Source: JAUVRX01 sp049664225 (lineage in GTDB: Bacteria; Acidobacteriota; Thermoanaerobaculia; Multivoradales; JAHEKO01). From it: a stretch of 16,495 nucleotides of DNA. A program made the position numbers and the translations under genes. The notes under the pieces were generated by a model that worked only from the letters and a program-made list of their open reading frames with translations, had not been told where the DNA came from and did not search any database. Below are positions 7,146 through 13,288 of the stretch, piece by piece. Position 1 is the stretch's first letter, and every line of letters begins with the position of its first letter. The stretch spans positions 1-16,495 of the forward strand of contig JBATEX010000032.1 of assembly GCA_049664225.1 (NCBI GenBank). The letters run 5' to 3'.

Positions 7146-7353
7146 GAGGTTCGTTCGGGTGGTTCGACAGGGGGCACCGAGTCGAGCGCAGCGCAAGGTC
7201 CCTGATAGAGCACAGGAGCTGGGGCGCGATGACTAGACGAGGTGGCGGCCAGCCCGAATGTAGGCGAGGGGCTTGCCCCCTCCCGCGGGAGCCCGCAAGG
7301 GGCTCCCCTACAAGGCCGCCGCCGTCCGCCTGCGGACCACCCGGACGGACCTC
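7146..7353 (+). repeat. MITE-like element, copy C (208 bp)
   Basis: The left end GAGGTTCGTTCGGGTGG (from 7146) pairs with the right end CCACCCGGACGGACCTC (to 7353). The left half is nearly identical to copy B and the internal part to copy A, including a 54-nt palindrome (7259-7312) with only a couple of base changes. It differs from copy A chiefly in lacking the repeated right arm (37 bp shorter). No transposase ORF is present. An open frame starting at 7229 inside the element reads through into the next gene, but that gene has its own start. Confidence 0.78.
7259..7312. repeat. Internal palindrome of element copy C
   Basis: The segment begins TGTAGGCGAGGGGCTTGC and ends GCAAGGGGCTCCCCTACA; the arms pair over most of their length around a CCCGCGGG centre. 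It is nearly identical to 2099-2152. Confidence 0.8.
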
Positions 7354-7444
7354 TACGAGAAGAGGGTCATCCGCCCAGGACCCAAGCCCCAAGACCCGGT
7401 TGCCCCATCACCTCTTCCAATGCGACACTGATGGAGGTGAGGCA

Positions 7445-7813
7445 ATGAGCGAAGACAAAACCGTCACGACGGGCGTGCCCGACCTCGAGCAACTCGAGAC
7501 CGAGGTCGAGGTATCCGTTTACCAGGCCTCGGGACCTGGCGGGCAACACCGGAACCGCACCTACTCGGCCGTCCGTTTGAAGCACCTTCCCACCGGCATC
7601 GTCGTCACAGCAGCCGACTCCAGATCTCAGCTCCGCAACCGCAAGATCGCTCTCGAGCGGCTGGCACGTCGGCTGGCCGAGCACTACCACGAGGATCCTC
7701 CTCGCAAGCCCACCAAAAAGGGCTTCCCCGTGCGTCGTCGAGAGCGGCAGGACAGGGAGAAAGAGTCACAGAAGAAGCGGTTACGGAAGCCTGTGGACCC
7801 AATAGACAGCTGA
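7445..7813 (+). CDS. Small GGQ-domain release-factor-like protein
   Basis: This 122-residue protein consists of the catalytic domain of class I peptide release factors without the codon-reading domains. The GGQ motif (32-34, in SGPGGQHRN) enters the peptidyl-transferase centre and triggers release of the nascent chain. Conserved flanking sequence (SAVRLKHLPTGIVV, then SQLRNRKIALERL) places it with stand-alone RF-like proteins; it is not close enough to call ArfB or PrfH. The Lys/Arg-rich C-terminal tail (about 87-115) is like the ArfB tail that binds in the empty mRNA channel, which suggests rescue of stalled ribosomes. The ATG at 7445 has GGAGGTG (7434-7440) at proper spacing. An earlier in-frame ATG at 7229 lies inside repeat copy C and is rejected. 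It is followed by a 70-bp gap with a weak hairpin, TTCGCT (7823-7828) with AGCGAA (7841-7846). Confidence 0.88.
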   Translation: MSEDKTVTTGVPDLEQLETEVEVSVYQASGPGGQHRNRTYSAVRLKHLPTGIVVTAADSRSQLRNRKIALERLARRLAEHYHEDPPRKPTKKGFPVRRRERQDREKESQKKRLRKPVDPIDS

Positions 7814-7883
7814 TTCCCCCGTTTCGCTGGGCATCGACCGAGCGAAGACTGTAGACTTATAGAAAGCTACAAAGGAGGGAACC

Positions 7884-9545
7884 GTGTATCGCTTACGAGT
7901 GTTCCCGAGCCAGGGAGAGGATTTCGAGATTCCACTGGTTGACGAATCGATCTCCATCGGTCGAGTGTCCGAGTCTGATCTCGTCGTCAAAGACCGCTTC
8001 CTTTCTCGCCAACACGCCCGCCTTTATCGACAGGGAGACCACGTCTGGATCGAGGATCTCGGCTCGAGCAACGGCACCTGGGTCAACGATCGACGCGTCG
8101 AGGAACGGACCGAGATTCACCCCGGAGACGAGCTGCGGCTCTCGACCAGCTACATCACGCTCCTGTCGGACGGACTCGAGACTCCCACCCCGCGGCATGA
8201 TCCGGTTACCAGGCACAACACCGACTATCGACGAGCCGCGGATCTCATCGATTCAGACAGCGCGACCGATCTCGGTGGACTGCCCCCCCGGGAAGCCTTC
8301 CGGCGCCAAGCCGATCGGCTCCAGCTGCTCAACTCGATTCACCGCACGCTCAGCGAAACCGTTGAGCTCGACGAGTTGCTCGAGGTGATCCTGGACCGCT
8401 GCTTCGAGGCTCTCTTGCCCGACCACGCTGCCATCTTCCTGAAACGGGACGACGGTGAGTACTACCTGGCCGCGGAGCGATCTTCAGGCGGACCGGGTAT
8501 CGATCATCTCTACTCGAAGACCCTCCTCCACGAGGTGGCCGACAATGGAATGGCGGCACTCGTCAGGGACGCCAAGACCGACCGCCGTTTCGACGAGGCT
8601 GACAGCGTCCTCGGCTTGGGCATCCAGAGCCTAGTGGCCGCACCTCTCCTCAACCCCGAAGGTTCACTCGGGATGATCGCCCTCGCCTCCAGTCTGGAGA
8701 AGTCTTTATTCGTCGAGGAAGACAGAGATCTGCTGGCCTCACTTGCCTCGATCGCTGCTCTGCGGATCCACAACATCAAGCTCGCCCAGAGAGCGGCCGA
8801 GGAAGCTGCCCAGCGTCGCCTCTTCGAAGCCGAGCTGAATCTGGCTCGCAGGATTCAAGTCGCGGTGCTCCCCACCGCGCTACCGAGAATCGCGGGCTAC
8901 GACCTGGCGGGCTCGACGATTCCGTCGCGTGGAGTCTCGGGTGACTACTACCAGGCGGTAGAACGCCTGGCGGGTAAAGAGACCGTCCTCATGGTCGCAG
9001 ACGTTTGTGGAAAGGGCATCGGTGCGTCCCTGACCACCCTTTCCCTGGAGGCTCTGGCTGCCGGCCCCATCGAAGTCGGTCGGCCGCCGGCCGAGCTCTG
9101 CACACGAGTCAATCGGCGTCTGCACACTCGAACCCTCTCCAACCGGTTCGCCACTGCGTTTGTCGTGGTCCTGGAACCGCGAGGTCGAATACTGCGTTAC
9201 GCGAGTGCCGGCCATCCCGGCCTCCTGGTCGGTTCGAAGGGCAACATCATCACACTGGACTCGACCGGACCGCCACTGGGGGCTTTCGCCGATATCGAGT
9301 ACGGAGAATCAAGTGTGCTGATCGATTCCGGCGACACCCTGGTTCTCTATACGGACGGCATCATCGAGGCTGCCAATCCCGATGGCGAGGAGTTTGGGAC
9401 CGCACGCTTGGCCGAAGTCGTCGCCAGCAATCTGGATAACGAGCTGGGAGCTCTGAGCCGGTCGATCGAGACAGCACTGGAAGAGTTCGTCGAGGGGGTC
9501 CCCTATACGGATGATCGGACCCTGCTTCTCCTTCGCAAGTTATAA
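7884..9545 (+). CDS. FHA-GAF-PP2C (SpoIIE-type) serine/threonine phosphatase
   Basis: This 553-residue cytoplasmic signalling protein has three domains. The N-terminal FHA domain (about 3-95) binds phosphothreonine peptides and has the key residues GRVSESD (26-32), SRQH (41-44) and GSSNGT (60-65). A GAF domain (about 145-300) would sense a small ligand or partner. The C-terminal SpoIIE/RsbU-type phosphatase (about 315-553) keeps its metal-binding aspartates: Asp354 (SGDYY), Asp373 (ADVCGKG), Asp491 (YTDG) and Asp543/544 (DDRTLLL). Such enzymes dephosphorylate anti-anti-sigma factors or Ser/Thr-kinase targets; no anti-sigma or STAS gene is present here. The start is GTG, chosen because AAAGGAGGG (7871-7879) lies directly before it. 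An alternating coiled-coil-like linker (about 298-320) joins GAF and phosphatase. Confidence 0.93.
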   Translation: MYRLRVFPSQGEDFEIPLVDESISIGRVSESDLVVKDRFLSRQHARLYRQGDHVWIEDLGSSNGTWVNDRRVEERTEIHPGDELRLSTSYITLLSDGLETPTPRHDPVTRHNTDYRRAADLIDSDSATDLGGLPPREAFRRQADRLQLLNSIHRTLSETVELDELLEVILDRCFEALLPDHAAIFLKRDDGEYYLAAERSSGGPGIDHLYSKTLLHEVADNGMAALVRDAKTDRRFDEADSVLGLGIQSLVAAPLLNPEGSLGMIALASSLEKSLFVEEDRDLLASLASIAALRIHNIKLAQRAAEEAAQRRLFEAELNLARRIQVAVLPTALPRIAGYDLAGSTIPSRGVSGDYYQAVERLAGKETVLMVADVCGKGIGASLTTLSLEALAAGPIEVGRPPAELCTRVNRRLHTRTLSNRFATAFVVVLEPRGRILRYASAGHPGLLVGSKGNIITLDSTGPPLGAFADIEYGESSVLIDSGDTLVLYTDGIIEAANPDGEEFGTARLAEVVASNLDNELGALSRSIETALEEFVEGVPYTDDRTLLLLRKL

Positions 9546-9591
9546 CGTCGGGATCTGCGGATCGAGCCCACCATTCCTGCAAGCCCCCTGG

Positions 9592-11193
9592 TCAGTTCTC
9601 AGTCGCGACGACCTCGTCGGCCGCGAGCATGCTTCGGGATTCGAGGATCTCTGCCACTCGGCGCCGCGTCTCTGACTTGGGGCCGTCGCTCGAAACCGTT
9701 TCGAAGAGCTCGGAGCTGTCCGGGTTCGGCCCTTCGAACTCGGAGCGCTGAAGCTCCATGATCTCGACCCGGCCATCGGAGCGCGTGTCGTGCTCCTGCC
9801 GGAGCTCCAATCGTCGTTGCTGTTCCGCCGGCTCGCAAGTCGTCTCGAGGAAGAGGAGTCGCGCGCCGGCTCGCTGCGCCAGATCGATGACCGGCTGACG
9901 CTCGACCTGCCGCTTGAAGGCACCATCGACAGCAACCGGAAAGCCGGCCTTCAGTAGGTTCTCGGCCCGGCGACAGACCTCGTCATAGGTGCGTCGGTTC
10001 ATCTCGGGCGAGTAGAGACCCTCGTTGTAGGGCACGTAGACGCGGGTGTTCTCGCCAATGCCCGCCAACTGCTTGCGCACGGCATCGGTCGAGAGCAGAT
10101 GCCAGCCGAAGGTCTCGCGGAGGTACCGGGCGATGTTCGTCTTGCCAGAACCCATCAGACCGTAAAGCACGACCAGGGAAGGCCGCTCTTCGCCTCCCGC
10201 ATAGCGGTAGGCAAGCCCGAAATAGTGCCGTGCCCGATTCTTCCAGTGGCGCCGCTGAACGCCGTCGAGCGCCGGATCCGAGGCGGTGAAGCAGGAGATC
10301 TTGCCCCTCACATAGGCGCGATAGCACTTGTAGAAGTTCAATAACTTCAGGAGACCTCGATCACCAGAAGCCTCGACATACTCGTCGACCAAGAGTCGCC
10401 CCAGCTCGGGACGTCCCCGAAAGTCGAAATCCATGGCCAGAAACGCGAGGTCCGCCGCCACATCGCCACACCGGAAGCGTTCGTTGAACTCGATGCAGTC
10501 GAAGATGATCGGCGGATCCTGGAAGAAGATGTTGTCCAGATGCAGGTCGCCGTGACTCTCCCGAATGCGCCCCTCCGCTATGCGTTCGCGGAAGAGGTCG
10601 GGCTGATCTCGGTAAAACGCGTTGGTCCAGTCCCGAATGTGCTCGTACCGCTGCCGGGTGATCAGCTTTCCCATGTACTCGCGGGTCTGGGTGAAATTCT
10701 CGTCGGTGTTGTACTTGACCGCCTCGAGGGTTCCCCACCGATCGATTCCCTCACCGGTCCGCGCGTTGCGATAGAACGGAACGAGCTGCTCCACCAGCTG
10801 GCCGATTTGCCGTTCTGTGAGCTCGCCACGCTCGAGGACGCGGCCTCCAAGAAGCTCTCCGTCCAACTGCCGCATGACGACCAGCCAGTCGACAACCTCG
10901 CCTTCTCCTCCGATCCGAAGCAGAGCACCATCGAGGGTTATCGGCTCGACACCCAGATAGACCTCGGGTGCCAGGCGGCGATTGAGCTCTACCTCTGCTT
11001 TGCAGTAGCGCTGCCGAAGCTCGACACTCGAGAAGTCGAGGAAGCCGAAGTTCACAGGCTTCTTCAACTTGTAGACCCGCTCCCCGGTGAGAAATACCGA
11101 GGAGATGTGCGTCTGGACGAACTCCACCTGTTCGACTGGCGGGTCGTAGAAAGCAGGGTCTTTCAGAGCCTCGACGAGCTCGACGTGGTCCAT
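9592..11193 (-). CDS. Fusion of APH-like phosphotransferase and P-loop kinase
   Basis: This 533-residue protein joins an aminoglycoside-phosphotransferase-like domain (about 20-330) to a P-loop kinase domain of the AAA_33 / gluconate-kinase-like group (about 338-510). The APH part has the catalytic loop HGDLHLDN (214-221) and the metal-binding Asp of IIFDCIEF (229-236). The kinase part has the Walker A motif GLMGSGKT (345-352). This two-domain architecture is widespread in bacteria and its substrate is not established; antibiotic resistance should not be assumed. The ATG at 11193 has GGGAGG (complement of 11198-11203) at 4-nt spacing; the longer frame to 11226 lacks such a site. It converges with the phosphatase gene (46 bp between stops, no clear terminator), and its promoter shares the 11194-11521 region. 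Confidence 0.9.
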   Translation of the reverse strand: MDHVELVEALKDPAFYDPPVEQVEFVQTHISSVFLTGERVYKLKKPVNFGFLDFSSVELRQRYCKAEVELNRRLAPEVYLGVEPITLDGALLRIGGEGEVVDWLVVMRQLDGELLGGRVLERGELTERQIGQLVEQLVPFYRNARTGEGIDRWGTLEAVKYNTDENFTQTREYMGKLITRQRYEHIRDWTNAFYRDQPDLFRERIAEGRIRESHGDLHLDNIFFQDPPIIFDCIEFNERFRCGDVAADLAFLAMDFDFRGRPELGRLLVDEYVEASGDRGLLKLLNFYKCYRAYVRGKISCFTASDPALDGVQRRHWKNRARHYFGLAYRYAGGEERPSLVVLYGLMGSGKTNIARYLRETFGWHLLSTDAVRKQLAGIGENTRVYVPYNEGLYSPEMNRRTYDEVCRRAENLLKAGFPVAVDGAFKRQVERQPVIDLAQRAGARLLFLETTCEPAEQQRRLELRQEHDTRSDGRVEIMELQRSEFEGPNPDSSELFETVSSDGPKSETRRRVAEILESRSMLAADEVVATEN

Positions 11194-11332
11194 GGTGCCT
11201 CCCGGTTCGACTCCATCGTAGTCCAACCTGAAACGCTCGCACAGACACGTCTAGAGGTCAAATAAAAGTACCCGACCTTATCGACGCTTGGCCATGAATC
11301 GATTGGCCCACCCCAAGGGATAGCGCGGCACA

Positions 11333-11350
11333 CCACCCCAATTGGGGTGG
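11333..11350. promoter_or_regulatory. 18-bp perfect palindrome, candidate operator
   Basis: CCACCCCAATTGGGGTGG is a perfect 9+9 palindrome with no spacer. Its left half, CCACCCCAA, recurs as a direct repeat at 11308-11316, 25 bp upstream. A dimeric transcription factor site is the natural reading; the factor is not identifiable. Confidence 0.55.
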
Positions 11351-11351
11351 C

Positions 11352-11363
11352 GTGGGTACCCAC
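11352..11363. promoter_or_regulatory. 12-bp perfect palindrome next to the candidate operator
   Basis: GTGGGTACCCAC is a perfect 6+6 palindrome one base after the 18-bp palindrome. It contains the GTGG/CCAC core shared with its neighbour, so it may be a second, weaker site for the same regulator. Confidence 0.45.
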
Positions 11364-11521
11364 AACCCACTACCTTGCTAGGCAGGTGGACGAGTTGTAA
11401 GACACGGACGGCAGATCGGCCCTGGCCTCGAGGTCTGACGCCGAAGCCCAACGTCATCCGTGAGCTCTATACGCGCTGGTTGGGTGCTCAGGTGAGCGCC
11501 CGACAGACGAGAGGAGTGACG

Positions 11522-12886
11522 ATGGCAGACTCGAACCCCCCATCCCGACAGGACCAGCTCGAACTGGTCGACGGCTCGCGGGTCGCGGTGATCGGAGGCG
11601 GCCCGGCGGGCTCCTTCACGAGCTACTTTCTTCTGGAAATGGCCGAACGGGCGGATCTGGATATCGAGGTCGAGATCTACGAGCCGAGGGACTTCTCCTG
11701 CCCGGCGCCTGGCGGCTGCAACATGTGCGGCGGGATCATCTCCGAGACCCTGGTCCAGAACCTCGCAGCGGAAGGCATCAACCTCCCCGACACCGTCGTG
11801 CAAAGGGGTATCGAGTCCTACGTCCTCCATATGGATGTCGGAACGGTCCGCATCGAGACTCCCGTTGACGAGAAGCGCATCGCCGCCGTCTACCGTGGTG
11901 CGGGACCGCGCGACATCCAGGTGAGGAAATGGGGCAGCTTCGATCATCATCTCGAGGGCCTGGCCGAGGCCAGGGGGGCCAAGGTCACCCGCGGCCGCGT
12001 GATGGAGATCTCCATGGACAACGGTCGCCCCTCCATCAGCGTGAAAGGTGGTGAGCCCCAGACCTACGACCTTCTGGTTGCAGCCGTAGGTGTGAACTCA
12101 CCGGCACTCAAGCTCTTCAAGGAGCTCGACTTCGGCTACCAGCCTCCCGAGACCACCAAGACCTTCATTCGCGAGTACTTCCTTGGTGAAGAGGTCATCG
12201 CAGAGATCCTGGGCGATTCCATGCACGTCTTTCTGCTCAACATCCCCCGCCTAGAGTTCGCGGCCATCATTCCGAAAGGCGACTACGTCAGCGTCTGCCT
12301 CCTGGGAGACGCCATCGACAAGGATCTCGTCGATGCTTTCCTGAGCTCGGAAGAGGTCCGAGGGTGCATGCCCGACGATTGGGCCCCAGAACCCCGCTCC
12401 TGTCAGTGCTCACCGAAGATCGCGGTGAAGGGAGCCATCCAGCCTTACGGCGATCGCATCGTCTTCGTCGGCGACTGCGGAGTCACGCGACTCTACAAAG
12501 ACGGTATAGGGGCGGCGTACAAGACGGCGAAGGCCTGTGCCACCGCGGCTGTCTTCGAGGGAGTCTCCGAGGATGCCTTCCGGCGCCACTACGCGCCCGT
12601 TCTCAAGACCATCCTGCGGGACAACGCCATCGGCAAGGTCACCTTCAGCGCCACCAAGCTGGTGCAGATGATGCCCTTCGCGCGGCGCGCGATGCTCCGG
12701 ATGACCCAAAAAGAGCAGAGCATCCCGGGGCGCCACAAAGACATCAGCCAGGTCCTCTGGGACATGTTTACCGGCAGTGCAGCCTACATGGAGATCTTCA
12801 CTCGAGCCATCCATCCCAGATTCCTGGGCCGCCTATCCTGGGAGCTGCTGGCAGCGGTAGCTCCGGGCAAAAGGAGCCAACCATGA
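11522..12886 (+). CDS. Geranylgeranyl-reductase-like FAD-dependent oxidoreductase
   Basis: This 454-residue flavoprotein has an N-terminal Rossmann FAD-binding motif GGGPAG (25-30), the second FAD contact VGDCG (316-320) and the following GIGAAYKTAKACA helix typical of the geranylgeranyl reductase (GGR) family. GGR-type enzymes reduce isoprenoid double bonds in chlorophyll tails, archaeal lipids or quinones, or act as related monooxygenases; the substrate here is unknown. The CNMCGG motif (66-70) corresponds to the Cys-Gly segment near FAD in GGR proteins, with an extra Cys60 and Cys66. A later cluster has Cys282, Cys294 and Cys296. There is no signal peptide; the C-terminal region (about 375-454) is rich in aromatic and hydrophobic residues and could contact membrane. 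The start is at 11522 because GAGAGGAG precedes it; the longer frame runs into the palindromes. It overlaps the next gene by 4 bp (ATGA) and is likely the first gene of the operon. Confidence 0.88.
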   Translation: MADSNPPSRQDQLELVDGSRVAVIGGGPAGSFTSYFLLEMAERADLDIEVEIYEPRDFSCPAPGGCNMCGGIISETLVQNLAAEGINLPDTVVQRGIESYVLHMDVGTVRIETPVDEKRIAAVYRGAGPRDIQVRKWGSFDHHLEGLAEARGAKVTRGRVMEISMDNGRPSISVKGGEPQTYDLLVAAVGVNSPALKLFKELDFGYQPPETTKTFIREYFLGEEVIAEILGDSMHVFLLNIPRLEFAAIIPKGDYVSVCLLGDAIDKDLVDAFLSSEEVRGCMPDDWAPEPRSCQCSPKIAVKGAIQPYGDRIVFVGDCGVTRLYKDGIGAAYKTAKACATAAVFEGVSEDAFRRHYAPVLKTILRDNAIGKVTFSATKLVQMMPFARRAMLRMTQKEQSIPGRHKDISQVLWDMFTGSAAYMEIFTRAIHPRFLGRLSWELLAAVAPGKRSQP

Positions 12887-13263
12887 GAAAGCACTCCATC
12901 GAGAAGGGAGCCCTCGGGAGGGTCTATCAGGACGGAGAGTTCATCACCCGGCAGGGGGACGTGGGACAGGTCATGTACGTCATCCAGCAGGGGAAGGTGG
13001 AGGTCCTCATGGAGAAAGAAGGCCGCGAGACTCTCTTGAGAGTCGCCGAGGAAGGAGAGTTCTTGGGCGAGATGGCCATCTTCGACCACGAAGTGCGCTC
13101 CGCTTCCCTCAGGGCGAAGGGTGAGGTGAAGGTCCTGACGATCGACAAGAAGAACTTCTTGAAGAGAATTCACGTAGATCCCTCACTTGCCTTTAGAATC
13201 GTCCAAACCATGTCGCAGCGAGTCCGCGAACTCGGGGACGAAGTGGCTCGCTTGAAGGGCTAG
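12883..13263 (+). CDS. Stand-alone cyclic-nucleotide-binding domain protein
   Basis: This 126-residue protein is essentially one CNB (Crp/cAMP-receptor type) beta-barrel domain (about 8-120) with no DNA-binding or other effector domain. The phosphate-binding cassette FLGEMAIFDHEVRSAS (60-75) has the conserved Gly-Glu (62-63) and an Arg (72) that contacts the cyclic phosphate, so it may bind cAMP or cGMP. A small helical tail (about 100-126) could dock to a partner. The ATG overlaps the stop of the flavoprotein gene (ATGA), with AAGGAG just upstream, implying translational coupling and roughly matched amounts of the two proteins. The cyclase-like gene follows 25 bp later. The likely role, from this context, is to transmit a cyclic-nucleotide signal to the flavoprotein or another partner; that is inference. 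Confidence 0.92.
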   Translation: MRKHSIEKGALGRVYQDGEFITRQGDVGQVMYVIQQGKVEVLMEKEGRETLLRVAEEGEFLGEMAIFDHEVRSASLRAKGEVKVLTIDKKNFLKRIHVDPSLAFRIVQTMSQRVRELGDEVARLKG

Positions 13264-13288
13264 GCCTGGACGAAAAAGAGCGTTGGCG

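Larger units (their letters stand above)
6987..7444. other. Repeat-filled intergenic region before the release-factor-like gene
   Basis: This 458-bp gap starts with a short hairpin, CTGGAC (6992-6997) with GTCCAG (7001-7006), with no T-tract, which may aid termination of the dehalogenase transcript. It continues with one unit of the 45-bp repeat (7052-7079), an octamer array (7091-7128), element copy C (7146-7353) and a conserved right flank (7376-7395). I see no separate gene. Confidence 0.7.
11194..11521. promoter_or_regulatory. Divergent regulatory region with palindromes
   Basis: This 328-bp region separates the APH-kinase gene (minus) from the flavoprotein operon (plus). It contains two adjacent perfect palindromes (11333-11350 and 11352-11363) and an upstream half-site at 11308-11316. 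No strong -35/-10 pair stands out on either strand. The flavoprotein gene has a good Shine-Dalgarno near the right end (GAGAGGAG, about 11509-11516). No small gene is evident. Confidence 0.5.

Noticed and set aside
7229..7444. N-terminal extension of the release-factor-like gene
   Set aside because: It is translated from element copy C, and the ATG at 7445 has a strong Shine-Dalgarno and begins the part that resembles the family.
9546..9591. Bidirectional terminator between the convergent phosphatase and kinase genes
   Set aside because: I could find no stem of useful length in the 46-bp gap.
9592..11193. Aminoglycoside resistance gene
   Set aside because: Only the general APH fold motifs are shared; the fusion with a P-loop kinase marks a different, uncharacterised family.
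11342..11521. N-terminal extension of the flavoprotein gene
   Set aside because: It would begin within the 18-bp palindrome, has no Shine-Dalgarno, and lies before the normal FAD-domain start.
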